A stretch of DNA of 64,000 nucleotides from Bacteroidota bacterium (GTDB lineage: Bacteria; Bacteroidota; Bacteroidia; Chitinophagales; Chitinophagaceae): positions 1-64,000 of the forward strand of contig JAFDYG010000126.1 in the NCBI GenBank assembly GCA_018267545.1, given 5' to 3'. The translations under genes were made by a program, and so were the position numbers. The notes beneath the pieces are model-generated. The model was not told the DNA's origin. It did not search any database and worked only from the letters and a program-made list of their open reading frames with translations. Of the stretch, positions 49,301 through 58,586 are shown one piece after another; position 1 is the first letter of the stretch; every line of letters starts with the position of its first letter.

Positions 49301-52057
49301 TTGAGGCATGGGAATTTGCATGGAACGGCGATGTATCGAAAATATTTTTGGTCGGATAGTTTGCGGAAGGACCGTCGGTCCTTTCTTTGGTTTGAGGGGG
49401 TGGGGTCGTATGCTACGGTATGGGTAAATGGGAAGAAAGCGGGTTATCATGCGGGCGGAAGGACTTCGTTTACGATCGATATAACGGAGGCGTTGCTGCC
49501 TGGGCAGAATATTTTGGAAGTGAGGGCGGAGCATCCGGCTTTTATCAAGGATTTGCCCTGGGTTTGCGGAGGATGTTCGGATGACCGGGGATTTTCGGAG
49601 GGGTCGCAGCCGCTGGGGATCTTTCGGCCGGTGCATTTGGTGGAGACGGGATTGATTAGGATTGAGCCTTTTGGGGTGCATGTATGGAATGATACGACCT
49701 GCTCGCGGGTATGGGTGGAGACGGAGGTTGAGAATGCAAAGGATGTGGTGGTAAGGCAGGTGTTGCGGGATAAGGAGGGGAGAGAGATGGTTAGTGGGGA
49801 GGCACGGCAGGGAGTGCGGCAGCAATTGATGGTAGTGAGTCCAAGGCTGTGGTCGATGGAAGATCCTTATTTGTATACGTTGGTGACTGAGGTAGTGATT
49901 AGAGGGAAGGTGGTGGATAGGGTGGAGACCCCTTATGGCATCAGACGGGTGCAGTGGACGGAGCATGGTTTTTTGCTCAATGGAAAGCCGATATTTATCA
50001 ATGGGATTGCGGAGTATGAGCATCGGTTTGGCGGGAGCCATGCGTTTGAGGATGCGGAGATAAGGGCTCGCGTGGCGCAGCTTCAAGGGGCGGGTTTCAA
50101 CGCGTTCAGGGATGCGCACCAGCCTCATAATTTACGATATCAGCATTACTGGGATAGTTTGGGTATTCTTTGGTGGCCGCAGCTGTCGGCGCACGTGTGG
50201 TATGACTCGCCGGAGTTCCGGCGCAATTTTAAAGCGAATCTTATTGAGTGGGTGAAGGAGAGGAGGAATAGTCCTTCTATCGTGCTTTGGGGTTTACAGA
50301 ACGAGAGCAAGCTTCCGGAGGATTTTGCTAGGGAGTGTACGGAGCTGATTCGTCAGCTGGACCCGACGGCCGTGGATCAACGTCGGGTGACCACCTGTAA
50401 TGGCGGGCAGGGGACAGATTGGGATGTGCCGCAGAATTGGACGGGTACGTATGGCGGGGACCCGGCGACGTATGGGGCTGATTTGAAGAGACAGGTTCTG
50501 GTGGGAGAGTATGGGGGGTGGAGGAGCCTGGATTTGCATGGAGATGTACAATATAGTGAAGACCGGCTTTCGGGGTTGATGGAGCAGAAGATCCGGCTGG
50601 CGGATAGTGTGAAGGACCAGGTGGCCGGGCATTTTGCGTGGCTGTTCAATTCTCACGATAATCCGGGCAGGGTGCAGTCGGGTGAGGGGCGTCGGCCTTT
50701 GGACCAGATTGGGCCAGTGAATTATAAGGGATTGTTGACGTCGTGGGGGGAGCCGGCGGATGTGTATTATGTCTATCGAAGTAATTTTGTTTCGGCTCAT
50801 AAGGAGCCGATGGTCTATATCGCTTCGCATGCGAGAGGGGTGACGGTGTATTCGAATTGCGAGGAGGTGGAATTGTTCAATGATGTAAGGGAGCATTCGT
50901 TGGGCCGGCGGAAAAGAAGAGGAGTGGGGACGCATTTTCAGTGGGATAGTGTGGCATTACGGTATAATGTTTTGTATGCGGTGGGTTATGTGGGAGGAAA
51001 GGAGGTTGCTGTCGATCGAGTTGTGTTGAAGGATTTGGAGAAGGCGCCGCATTTTGACCGGTTGTATGATGGGGGAGAGATTCTTGGGGCGGCGGGGGGT
51101 TATAATTATTTATATCGTGTGAATTGTGGTGGACTGGATTATGTCGACCATCAGGGGAATACGTGGATGGCGGACAGGCATTTGAAGGGGGGGAGTGGCG
51201 GGGCGCCCGCTGGGGCATGGGGTTCGTGGTCCTGGACGGATGGCTATGATAGTCTGCCGGCTTTTTTTGCGAGCCAGCGGAGGACGGATGGCCCGATTGG
51301 AGGAACGGCGGATTGGGCTTTGTTTCAGGATTTTAGATATGGCCGGGAGAAGCTCGGTTATAGCTTTCCGGTGCAGGATGGGGATTACCGGGTGGAATTG
51401 TATTTTGTGGAGCCCTGGTGGGGAAGAGGGGGAGGACTGGATGCCAGGGGGATGCGGTTATTTGACGTGGCGGTGAATGGTGCGACGGTTATACGGGATC
51501 TGGATGTTTTTAAAGAAGCAGGATATAGTAAGGCCTTGCGGAAGGTGGTGAACGTGCATGTGGCGGGAGGGGTTCTGAATATCTCTTTTCCGCGGGTGGC
51601 GGTGGGTCAGGCGATAATATCGGCGGTGGCGGTTGCGAGTTTGGATGGGAAGGTCCGGCCGGCGCCGGGTTCGACGGAAATCTTTAGCGAAGAGGTGCCG
51701 CGTGGGACGAAGCTCGAGCCGGCTTATGATAGTCGTCCGGTGACGACGTATAAGACGGCGGCTGGACGGGTATCGGGGGATACGACGGAATGGGAGATGT
51801 CGGTGGGTGTGGGGGATTTGTATTCGCTCGCGATTAAATATCGCTGGTTGGCGGCGGGGACGGGGAAGCTGGAGGTGCGGCTGCTGGATGGAACGTTGAT
51901 CAAGGAGGAAGAGGTTAAATTGGTGACGACGGCGGCGGGGAAGTGGAATTATATCTCTACGACAACGGGTACGATGATCAATGCGGGGAGGTATACCGTT
52001 CGGTTGATTGCAAGGATGCCGGAGGGCTCGAAGGTGGATGAGCTACAGGTACAATAA
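46391..52057 (+). CDS. Giant GH95-GH2-malectin-CBM fusion glycosidase
   Basis: A 1888-residue secreted protein with two catalytic units. After a signal peptide (ending GAYAQ), GH95 (about 25-920) has MLWYRQPAQKWTEALPIGNG at its start, an extra beta-sandwich inserted at about 120-265, and its catalytic residues: Asn pair in TTNINLEMNYWPAE (about 538-545), Glu in STPSNSPEHG (about 668) and Asp in QIDGNFGGAAGIAEML (about 832). GH2 (about 940-1570) has acid/base Glu in VLWGLQNESKLP (about 1304) and nucleophile in LVGEYGGWRS (about 1372). A malectin domain (about 1573-1740, RVNCGGLDYVDHQGN) and a C-terminal CBM-like sandwich follow. GH95 removes alpha-1,2-L-fucose or L-galactose, GH2 the exposed beta-linked sugar. 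The ATG at 46391 overlaps the previous stop. Confidence 0.88.
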   Translation: MMSMSCKYIFWGILLSLSLGAYAQDDMLWYRQPAQKWTEALPIGNGRLGGMVFGGEEEEHIQFNESTLWSGRPRPHARPDAASYLGTLRQLLSEGKQAEAEQLAEKHFMGLKDPGEEEYARLKEAWVRKVRMDTGYAAAGFDDKGWKEMSVPTPDGWEAVGMQGIDGAVWFRVSFDLPEGWMGKDVVFELGRIRDVDYAYVNGVLVGNGEGISKKRSYTVKAGMLKRHNVIAIQVLNFDDKGGLTGLKGKDELLVRQGSASIVLPGRWKYFVQNAEAPLLPKYEADYQPFGDLYLKFDEKGTGKYLRTLNISNAIAEVIYTAGQNVYSREYFVSAPQGVLVSHIDVGKGSSMNVEASLGTVHRLYKVRKVDERTLGLSLKVRNGVLKGESYLRVVANKGGVEVKGDRIVVSGASEVTFYLAAASSYGGVEPAARCRAVLEGLKGMSYAAVKAAHVKEYQKYFNRFAVNFGASGNDTLPTDERIRQYSAVKDPGLLALYMQYARYLMISSSRPSSPLPANLQGIWNDLLTPPWGSKYTTNINLEMNYWPAEALNLSDCSKPLFKLISDLAVAGRETARRNYGAQGWVLHHNTDLWKGTAPINASNHGIWVTGGAWLCHQIWEHYCYTHDEAFLRQYYPVMKAAAGFFVDFLVKEPRHDWLISTPSNSPEHGGLVAGPTMDHQIIRDLFKNCISAEQVLRLYPEFSILLKEKLGQIAPNLIGKYGQLQEWLEDKDDTVDTHRHISHLWGVYPGTDITWKQPDLMKAAMQSMLYRGDEGTGWSLAWKVNCWARFRDGDHALRLADKLLSDASGTQGGEKGGVYPNLFDAHPPFQIDGNFGGAAGIAEMLLQSQDSVIELLPALPSALPDGVVKGMCARGGFELDFKWERGVLQEVTVRSRAGGDGVFKYKDRVRTIHTKKGGVYRLDGSLGDVVEGIRRDDLLDEGWVSSLEGGPWVKVNVPHNWDEYDGYRRLRHGNLHGTAMYRKYFWSDSLRKDRRSFLWFEGVGSYATVWVNGKKAGYHAGGRTSFTIDITEALLPGQNILEVRAEHPAFIKDLPWVCGGCSDDRGFSEGSQPLGIFRPVHLVETGLIRIEPFGVHVWNDTTCSRVWVETEVENAKDVVVRQVLRDKEGREMVSGEARQGVRQQLMVVSPRLWSMEDPYLYTLVTEVVIRGKVVDRVETPYGIRRVQWTEHGFLLNGKPIFINGIAEYEHRFGGSHAFEDAEIRARVAQLQGAGFNAFRDAHQPHNLRYQHYWDSLGILWWPQLSAHVWYDSPEFRRNFKANLIEWVKERRNSPSIVLWGLQNESKLPEDFARECTELIRQLDPTAVDQRRVTTCNGGQGTDWDVPQNWTGTYGGDPATYGADLKRQVLVGEYGGWRSLDLHGDVQYSEDRLSGLMEQKIRLADSVKDQVAGHFAWLFNSHDNPGRVQSGEGRRPLDQIGPVNYKGLLTSWGEPADVYYVYRSNFVSAHKEPMVYIASHARGVTVYSNCEEVELFNDVREHSLGRRKRRGVGTHFQWDSVALRYNVLYAVGYVGGKEVAVDRVVLKDLEKAPHFDRLYDGGEILGAAGGYNYLYRVNCGGLDYVDHQGNTWMADRHLKGGSGGAPAGAWGSWSWTDGYDSLPAFFASQRRTDGPIGGTADWALFQDFRYGREKLGYSFPVQDGDYRVELYFVEPWWGRGGGLDARGMRLFDVAVNGATVIRDLDVFKEAGYSKALRKVVNVHVAGGVLNISFPRVAVGQAIISAVAVASLDGKVRPAPGSTEIFSEEVPRGTKLEPAYDSRPVTTYKTAAGRVSGDTTEWEMSVGVGDLYSLAIKYRWLAAGTGKLEVRLLDGTLIKEEEVKLVTTAAGKWNYISTTTGTMINAGRYTVRLIARMPEGSKVDELQVQ

Positions 52058-52067
52058 AAATATTTTC

Positions 52068-55000
52068 ATGAAGAGATTTTCGTTGATGTTTTTGTTTTTA
52101 TCGGTTGTTGCTTGCGGTTTCTCGCAGGAGATCAAGCTGATGAATCTGCGGGCTGTGGGGGGTGTACGGCCGCGGCTGAGCTGGGAACTACAGTCTTCGA
52201 AGAGGGGAGTATGGCAGTCGGCTTACCGGGTCGAGGTGGGGGAGGATAGTTTGTGGGGGCGCTTGGTTTGGGATTCGGGTAAGATGCCTTCTGATGTTTC
52301 GCTGGAAGTTCCGTATAGTGGTCCGGCGCTGGCGCCGGGTAAGACATATTATTGGAGGGTGATGGTTTGGGATGAGGGGCGGAAGGATAGTTCGAAGTGG
52401 AGCCGTGCCGGCTCCTTGGTTACCGATATTTCGGATTGGAAGGGAGCGAGGTGGATTGGGTATGAGGAAATGCCGGACACACCGAGGCCTAAGAGGGATG
52501 TGCTGCCTTTGTTTAGAAAGGAGTTTAGGGTGGGGAAGCCGTTGGCGAGGGCTACGGCTTTTGTGAGCGGGCTGGGGCATTTCGAGATGAGCGTGAATGG
52601 GCAGAAGGCGGGGGATCATTTTTTGGACCCGGGATGGGTGGCGTATGACAAGAAGGCGCTGTATGTACCTTTCGATATTACTAAGCAATTGAAGCAAGGG
52701 GATAATGCGGTGGGGGTTATGTTGGGGAATGGATTTTATTATGTGCCGAGGGAGCGGTATCATAAATTGATTACGGCTTATGGGTATCCGAAGATGATTT
52801 GTAGGGTGGTGCTGGAGTATCAGGATGGGACTAGTGAGGATATCGTAAGTGATGGGTCGTGGAAGGTGGCTGCAGGGCCGGTGACTTTTTCCAGTATTTA
52901 TGGGGGTGAGGATTATGATGCAAGATTGGAAGGGGGTAAGGATTGGAGAGCGCCGGTTTTTGTGAAGGGGCCGCCGGAGCTGGTGGCGCAGGAGGCGGCA
53001 CCGCTGAAGGTTTTCGAGCAGTTTCCGGCGAAGTTGGTTAGGCCGGGTATTTATGATCTGGGGCAGAATGTTTCGGGGATTGTGCGGATAAAGGTTCGGG
53101 GTGCGAGGGGTGCGGTGGTGCGGATTACGCCTGCGGAATTGATTGGTGACAGCGGTGTCAATCAAAAAGCGACAGGGAAGCCTTATTACTGGGAGTATAC
53201 GTTGAAGGGAGATGGGATAGAAGTATGGGAGCCGAGGTTTACGTATTATGGTTTTCGGTATTTGCAGGTGGATGGGCCGGCAGAGGTGGTGGGACTGACG
53301 GGGTTGCATACACGGAATTCGGCGGAGACGGTGGGGAAGTTTCTTTCTTCGAATTCGCTGTTTAATAGAACGGACAGCTTGATCAGGTGGGCGATTAAGA
53401 GCAATATGGCATCGGTATTTACGGATTGTCCGCACAGAGAGAAGCTGGGGTGGCTGGAGGAGGTGCATTTGATGGGGAGCTCGATTCGTTACAATTATGA
53501 TATTTCGGGTTTGCTTCGGAAGGCCGTTCACGATATGATGGATGCGCAGACTTCGGAGGGGCTTGTTCCGGAGATTGCGCCGGAGTTTACGGTTTTTGGA
53601 TCTCCGTTCCGGGATTCGCCGGAATGGGGGAGCAGCTGTATCCTGGTGCCGTGGTATTTGTATCAGTGGTATGGGGATTCGGTGACTTTGAGAGAGGCTT
53701 ATCCGATGATGAAGAAGTATTTGGCTTATTTGGCGAGGCAGGAAAAGGATGGGATTCTTATGCAGGGGTTGGGAGACTGGTATGATATTGGGCCAAAGCA
53801 TCCGGGGCTTTCGCAGCGGACGCCCCAGGGGGTGACGGCGACGGCTATGTATTATTATGATTATAAGATTGTGGCTGGTGTAGCGCGTTTGCTGGGTATG
53901 ATGGGGGCGGAAGAGATGGAGCAGAAAGGGGGAAAGGTTCTTGCTGCGTTTCGGGCGAAGTTTTTTGATTCGACGATTTGCCAGGTTGGCGGCGGGAGCC
54001 AGGCTGCCAATGCGATGGCTTTGTATATGGGGTTGGTTCCTTCGGGGGCAGAGAAGCGTGTGCTCGATAATATCGTGGCGGATGTAGAAAAGAATGGGCT
54101 TACTGCGGGGGATATTGGATACCGCTATTTGTTGAGAGTTTTGGCGGATAGGCCGGAGGTGATTTATGCCATGAATAGCCGGACGGACATACCGGGATAT
54201 GGGTATCAGCTGGCGAAGGGAGCGACGGCGTTGACGGAGTCCTGGCAGGCCTTGCCTTCGGTATCGAATAATCATTTGATGCTGGGGCATTTGATGGAGT
54301 GGTTTTATGAAGGGTTGGGTGGGATTAGAAGTGAGGGTGTCGCTTTTAGGTCTATTGTCATCAAGCCGCAGATGGTGGGAGGGATTCAGTGGGCGCAAGC
54401 GGATTATCGTTCGCCTTATGGGTTGATTTCTTCGTACTGGAAAAAGGTGGGGGGGACATTCGATATGCAGATTGTGGTGCCGGGAAATACGAGGGCGACG
54501 GTATATGTGCCTGTGCCGTCGGGGGCGGTGATTACAGAGAACTGGAAGGAAGCTAAGGAAAGCCGGCGTGAGGGCGGGTTTGCGGTTTTTGAGCTGGGGT
54601 CGGGGAGCTATAATTTTAGGGTGGTGACGGGGAATGCGGTTTCGGAGAGCACGATGAAGAAGGTGTATGAGGAGGTGAAGACGCCGTATAAATATGGGCT
54701 GGTGGTGACGCCGCCCGAGCATTCGAAGAAGCTGGATTGTCCGAGTGTGTTCAGAAAGGGGGATAGCTGGTATATGATCTACATTATTTTCGACGGAAGG
54801 GGTTATGAGACCTGGCTGGCGAAGAGCGCGGATTTGCTGCACTGGGCGACACAGGGGCGGATTATGTCATTTGGAGATAGTACGCAGTGGGATGGGAATC
54901 AGAAGGCGGGGTATGCTGCGTTGGTGGACTATGATTGGGGAGGGAGCTATCAGCTTCGTCCATATAAGGGGAAATATTGGATGTCTTATTTTGGCGGGAA

Positions 55001-57977
55001 TACGCGTGGGTATGAGGCGGGTGTGCTGTCGGAGGGGATGGCGTTTACTTCGGGGGACCCTTCAACGGTTCATGAGTGGCAGCGGTTGGAGAAGCCGATA
55101 CTGACGATTCATGATTCCAGTGTGTCGTGGTGGGACAACCATACGATGTATAAGAGCTGGGTTGTTTGGGACAAGCGGAAGCTGACGGGGCATCCGTTTA
55201 TCCTTTATTATAATGCGAATGGGGATAGTTTGGATAAGCGACGTGGGGCGGAGCGGATTGGGATGGCGGTGTCGGATGATATGGTGCATTGGAAGAGGGA
55301 GCGGAAGGACCCGGTGCTGGACCATTTGGTGGGGATTACGGGAGACCCGTATATTCAGAAGATGGGGAATCTGTATGTGATGTTTTATTTTGGGGCGTTT
55401 TGGCCGGGGAAGGGGGGAGCGTTCAATCGGTTTGCTTGTTCATACGATTTGGTGCATTGGACGGATTGGACGGGTCCCGATCTTATTTCTTCGTCGGAGC
55501 CGTATGACGAGGTGTTTGCGCATAAGTCGTTTGTGGTAAAATACAAGGGGGTAGTATATCACTATTACTGTGGGGTGGATAAGAAGGGGAATAGGGGAAT
55601 TGCGGTGGCGACTTCGGTGGATAAGGGGAAGAGTGAATTAGGCTTTGAGCCTCGTGTGGTGGCCGGCCGGAGCAATTTCGATGCGGGGTGGAAGTTTCAT
55701 CTGGGAGATGATTCGGCTTTTGCTGCGCCGGGGTATGATGCTTCGGGCTGGAGGACGGTAGATTTGCCACATGACTGGAGTATCGAGGGGGATTTTAGCG
55801 CTTCAAATTCGACGGGTCAGGGTGAGGGGGGATTGCCGGCGGGCGTGGGGTGGTATCGGAAGATGTTTAGGGTTCCAGAGTATAAGCATGTGTTTGTCGA
55901 TTTCGATGGGGTGTATAGGAATTGTGAGGTGTGGGTCAATGGACATTATGTGGGAAAGCGTCCCAATGGATATATTTCGTTTCGGTATGATATCGACAAG
56001 TGGATGAACAGGAAGGGGGATAATGTGATTGCGGTGCGGGTAGATAATAGTCAGCAGCCTAATTCGAGATGGTATACTGGGTCGGGGATTTACCGGCATG
56101 TGTGGCTGGAGATGCTGGGCCCTACGGCGGTGGATCAATGGGGGATACAGGTGACGACGCCGAAGATAGTGGGGCAAAGAGTTGCGGTTAGCGTTGTGAC
56201 GAGGTTCAGAGCGACCTCTTTCGCGGATTATGCTCTTGATTGTAAAACGACTATTTATGATGCGGAGGGGAGGAAGGTTGATGAAGAGAAGGGAAGTCAT
56301 GTTTTCGGCGATTCTTTAAGGACGATACAGCAATATTTTGTTATTCCGGCTGCGGAGTTTTGGTCGCCGGAGCATCCTTATCTGTATAGGGCGGTGGTGG
56401 ACATCGATGGGCAGCGTTACGAGACGAAATTTGGTGTGCGGAGTTTCAGGTTCGATGCGAAGAAGGGGTTTGTTTTGAATGGGAAGTCTTTGAAGATACA
56501 GGGAGTTTGTTTGCATCATGATTTGGGGGCGTTGGGGGCGGCGGTGAATACGGCGGCGATGCGGAGGCAATTGAAGCTGTTGAAGGAGATGGGGTGTAAT
56601 GCGATACGGACGTCGCATAATCCGCCGGCGCCGGAGTTTTTGGACTTGTGCGATTCGATAGGTTTTTTGGTCATGGATGAGGCGTTCGATATGTGGCGGA
56701 AGAAGAAGAACAAGTATGATTATTCGTTGGATTTTGGGGAGTGGAGCGAGCGGGATTTGCGTGACCAGGTGATGAGGGACCGGAATCATCCTTCGGTATT
56801 TATGTGGAGCATTGGGAATGAGATCAGGGAGCAGTTCGATAGTTCGGGGATTGGGATTGCGAGGAGGCTGGCTGGGATTGTGCGGGAGCTCGATTCGACG
56901 CGGCCTGTGACGTCTGCGTTGACGGAGACGGATACGATGAAGAACTTCATCTACCGGAGTGGTGTGTTGGATGTGATGGGGCTCAACTATAATCATGAAA
57001 AGTATGATTCGGTGCCGTTGAAATATCCGGGGCAGGCGTTTATTGCTTCGGAGACGACGTCGGCTTTGGAGACGAGAGGGCATTATGATGGTCCGGCGGA
57101 CAGTTTGCGGCGCTGGCCGCCTTCGGCGAAGGAGCCGGTGGTGGGGGGCAATGCGGATTGGACGGTATCGGCATACGACAATGTATATGCGTATTGGGGT
57201 TCGACGCATGAGGCGACGTGGAAGGCGGCGAAGAGGTGTCCGTGGGTTTCTGGTGTGTTTGTGTGGACGGGGTTCGATTATATCGGGGAGCCGACGCCGT
57301 ATCCGTGGCCGGCGAGGAGCTCGTATTTTGGAATCTTCGATCTGGCGGGCTTTCCGAAGGATATCTATTATATGTATAGGAGTGAGTGGACTGCTAAACC
57401 GGTTTTGCATATTCTGCCTCATTGGAACTGGAAGGCGGGTGATTGGGTGGATGTGTGGGCCTATTATAGCCAGGCGGATGAGGTAGAGCTGTTTTTGAAT
57501 GGGCGGAGTCTTGGGGTTCGGCGTAAGGTGGGGGATGATCTGCATGTGAGCTGGAAGGTTCGTTGGGAGGCGGGGGAATTGAAAGCGGTTTCGAGAAAGG
57601 GGGGGAAGGTGGTGCTGAGTGATGTCGTGAGGACGGCTGGGGCGGCGGCGAAGGTGGTGTTGAGCGTGGATCGGTCCAGGATTGCGGCGGATGGGGTTGA
57701 TCTGGCGTTTGTGACGGTGAAGGTGGTGGATGCTGCGGGAAGGGTTGTGCCGGGTGCGGGGAATGAATTGGAGGTGAAGGTGGAAGGAGAGGGAGAGCTG
57801 GCGGGGATGGATAATGGGTATCAGGCTGGGATGGAAAGTTTTAGGGGCAGCCGGCATAAGGCTTTCAATGGGCTGTGTCTGGCGATTATAAGGGCTAAGA
57901 AAAAAGCCGGCAAAATCCTGGTGCGTGTTGGCGGCCAGGGGCTTCTGCCGGCTACTACAGAAATAGTTGTGAGATAG
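52068..57977 (+). CDS. Giant GH78-GH43-like-GH2 three-enzyme fusion
   Basis: A 1969-residue secreted protein with three glycosidase units. Signal peptide about 1-20 (SVVACGFSQ). GH78 alpha-L-rhamnosidase (about 22-870): N-terminal sandwiches with TYYWRVMVWDEG and VSGLGHFEMSVNGQKAGDHF, and an (alpha/alpha)6 barrel with the acid in FTDCPHREKLGWLEEVHL (about 452-470). A five-bladed propeller resembling GH43/GH117 clans (about 880-1195): DCPSVFRKGDSWYMIYI, KSADLLHWATQG, GITGDPYIQKMGNLYVMFYF. GH2 (about 1200-1969): VGWYRKMFRVP, SIGNEIREQF (acid/base Glu about 1584), FIASETTSALETRG (nucleophile about 1661), then DUF4982-like and C-terminal Ig-like domains. The ATG at 52068 gives a clean signal; 10 bases separate it from the preceding stop. 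Confidence 0.87.
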   Translation: MKRFSLMFLFLSVVACGFSQEIKLMNLRAVGGVRPRLSWELQSSKRGVWQSAYRVEVGEDSLWGRLVWDSGKMPSDVSLEVPYSGPALAPGKTYYWRVMVWDEGRKDSSKWSRAGSLVTDISDWKGARWIGYEEMPDTPRPKRDVLPLFRKEFRVGKPLARATAFVSGLGHFEMSVNGQKAGDHFLDPGWVAYDKKALYVPFDITKQLKQGDNAVGVMLGNGFYYVPRERYHKLITAYGYPKMICRVVLEYQDGTSEDIVSDGSWKVAAGPVTFSSIYGGEDYDARLEGGKDWRAPVFVKGPPELVAQEAAPLKVFEQFPAKLVRPGIYDLGQNVSGIVRIKVRGARGAVVRITPAELIGDSGVNQKATGKPYYWEYTLKGDGIEVWEPRFTYYGFRYLQVDGPAEVVGLTGLHTRNSAETVGKFLSSNSLFNRTDSLIRWAIKSNMASVFTDCPHREKLGWLEEVHLMGSSIRYNYDISGLLRKAVHDMMDAQTSEGLVPEIAPEFTVFGSPFRDSPEWGSSCILVPWYLYQWYGDSVTLREAYPMMKKYLAYLARQEKDGILMQGLGDWYDIGPKHPGLSQRTPQGVTATAMYYYDYKIVAGVARLLGMMGAEEMEQKGGKVLAAFRAKFFDSTICQVGGGSQAANAMALYMGLVPSGAEKRVLDNIVADVEKNGLTAGDIGYRYLLRVLADRPEVIYAMNSRTDIPGYGYQLAKGATALTESWQALPSVSNNHLMLGHLMEWFYEGLGGIRSEGVAFRSIVIKPQMVGGIQWAQADYRSPYGLISSYWKKVGGTFDMQIVVPGNTRATVYVPVPSGAVITENWKEAKESRREGGFAVFELGSGSYNFRVVTGNAVSESTMKKVYEEVKTPYKYGLVVTPPEHSKKLDCPSVFRKGDSWYMIYIIFDGRGYETWLAKSADLLHWATQGRIMSFGDSTQWDGNQKAGYAALVDYDWGGSYQLRPYKGKYWMSYFGGNTRGYEAGVLSEGMAFTSGDPSTVHEWQRLEKPILTIHDSSVSWWDNHTMYKSWVVWDKRKLTGHPFILYYNANGDSLDKRRGAERIGMAVSDDMVHWKRERKDPVLDHLVGITGDPYIQKMGNLYVMFYFGAFWPGKGGAFNRFACSYDLVHWTDWTGPDLISSSEPYDEVFAHKSFVVKYKGVVYHYYCGVDKKGNRGIAVATSVDKGKSELGFEPRVVAGRSNFDAGWKFHLGDDSAFAAPGYDASGWRTVDLPHDWSIEGDFSASNSTGQGEGGLPAGVGWYRKMFRVPEYKHVFVDFDGVYRNCEVWVNGHYVGKRPNGYISFRYDIDKWMNRKGDNVIAVRVDNSQQPNSRWYTGSGIYRHVWLEMLGPTAVDQWGIQVTTPKIVGQRVAVSVVTRFRATSFADYALDCKTTIYDAEGRKVDEEKGSHVFGDSLRTIQQYFVIPAAEFWSPEHPYLYRAVVDIDGQRYETKFGVRSFRFDAKKGFVLNGKSLKIQGVCLHHDLGALGAAVNTAAMRRQLKLLKEMGCNAIRTSHNPPAPEFLDLCDSIGFLVMDEAFDMWRKKKNKYDYSLDFGEWSERDLRDQVMRDRNHPSVFMWSIGNEIREQFDSSGIGIARRLAGIVRELDSTRPVTSALTETDTMKNFIYRSGVLDVMGLNYNHEKYDSVPLKYPGQAFIASETTSALETRGHYDGPADSLRRWPPSAKEPVVGGNADWTVSAYDNVYAYWGSTHEATWKAAKRCPWVSGVFVWTGFDYIGEPTPYPWPARSSYFGIFDLAGFPKDIYYMYRSEWTAKPVLHILPHWNWKAGDWVDVWAYYSQADEVELFLNGRSLGVRRKVGDDLHVSWKVRWEAGELKAVSRKGGKVVLSDVVRTAGAAAKVVLSVDRSRIAADGVDLAFVTVKVVDAAGRVVPGAGNELEVKVEGEGELAGMDNGYQAGMESFRGSRHKAFNGLCLAIIRAKKKAGKILVRVGGQGLLPATTEIVVR

Positions 57978-57981
57978 GAAG

Positions 57982-58551
57982 TTATTTCCGGGTATATTTT
58001 ATCTCCATGTTTTTGAACTCCTTGCCGCCGGTGATGGAGTACATTTCCAGGATTTGGGTGTTGTCGTCTACCATTTTCATGACTTCTTTTACTTTGACGT
58101 CGCCACCGGCGGTGGGGTCGACCATGGTGCCGGTGAAGGTGATGCTTTTTGTTGCGGCGTCCCAGGTGCCGGTGAGGTACATCATGCCGGTTCCCATGTT
58201 GTCGATCCAGGAATTGACAAAGACTTTCTTGGCGTTGTCGTAGCCGATGACTCCGATTCCTTCGAAGGGCATGCCCATAAAGTTGCCGGTATTTTTGGAT
58301 TGGAGATAGCGGCCGCCGAGGATCATTTGGTTGGTGGTTTCACCGGCGGTGGTCATGGGCGGGGCGCCGGGCTGCATCCAGGTGGTGATGTCGCCTTTCC
58401 AGGTACCGACGGATTTGGCGAGCATTTGGTGGATGGGGCCGGGATTAGCGTAGGCCATCATGGCTTTCATGTCTGCGTCGCTCTGAGCGGAGGAGGAGAG
58501 GGCGCCGCAAAGGCATGCGGCGAGAAGGAAAGCAAAGGTTAGCCGGTTCAT
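57982..58551 (-). CDS. DUF1579 family secreted protein
   Basis: A 189-residue protein with a signal peptide (about 1-22, ending LSSSAQS) and a DUF1579 beta-barrel-like domain. Family features are HQMLAKSVGTWKGDITTWMQPG (G-x-W near the start), ETTNQMILGGRYLQSKNTGNFMGMPFEGIGVIGYDN and KKVFVNSWIDNMGTGMMYLTG, ending KEFKNMEIKYTRK. The family has no firm function; members are often exported. It is the only minus-strand gene of the right half and lies tail to tail with the giant fusion (4 bases apart). It divides the two + strand operons of the glycan locus, with its promoter region next to regulatory element B. Confidence 0.85.
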   Translation of the reverse strand: MNRLTFAFLLAACLCGALSSSAQSDADMKAMMAYANPGPIHQMLAKSVGTWKGDITTWMQPGAPPMTTAGETTNQMILGGRYLQSKNTGNFMGMPFEGIGVIGYDNAKKVFVNSWIDNMGTGMMYLTGTWDAATKSITFTGTMVDPTAGGDVKVKEVMKMVDDNTQILEMYSITGGKEFKNMEIKYTRK

Positions 58552-58586
58552 ACAAAATGTTTTGGTTTAAGGGTAAGTTACGAAAA

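Noticed and set aside
52188..54842. An 884-codon open frame on the minus strand inside the GH78 part of the giant fusion
   Set aside because: It is fully antisense to a gene with clear domains, and its translation is a mix rich in Arg, Pro, His and Ile with no recognisable motif. Such shadows follow from the codon pattern of the + strand gene.
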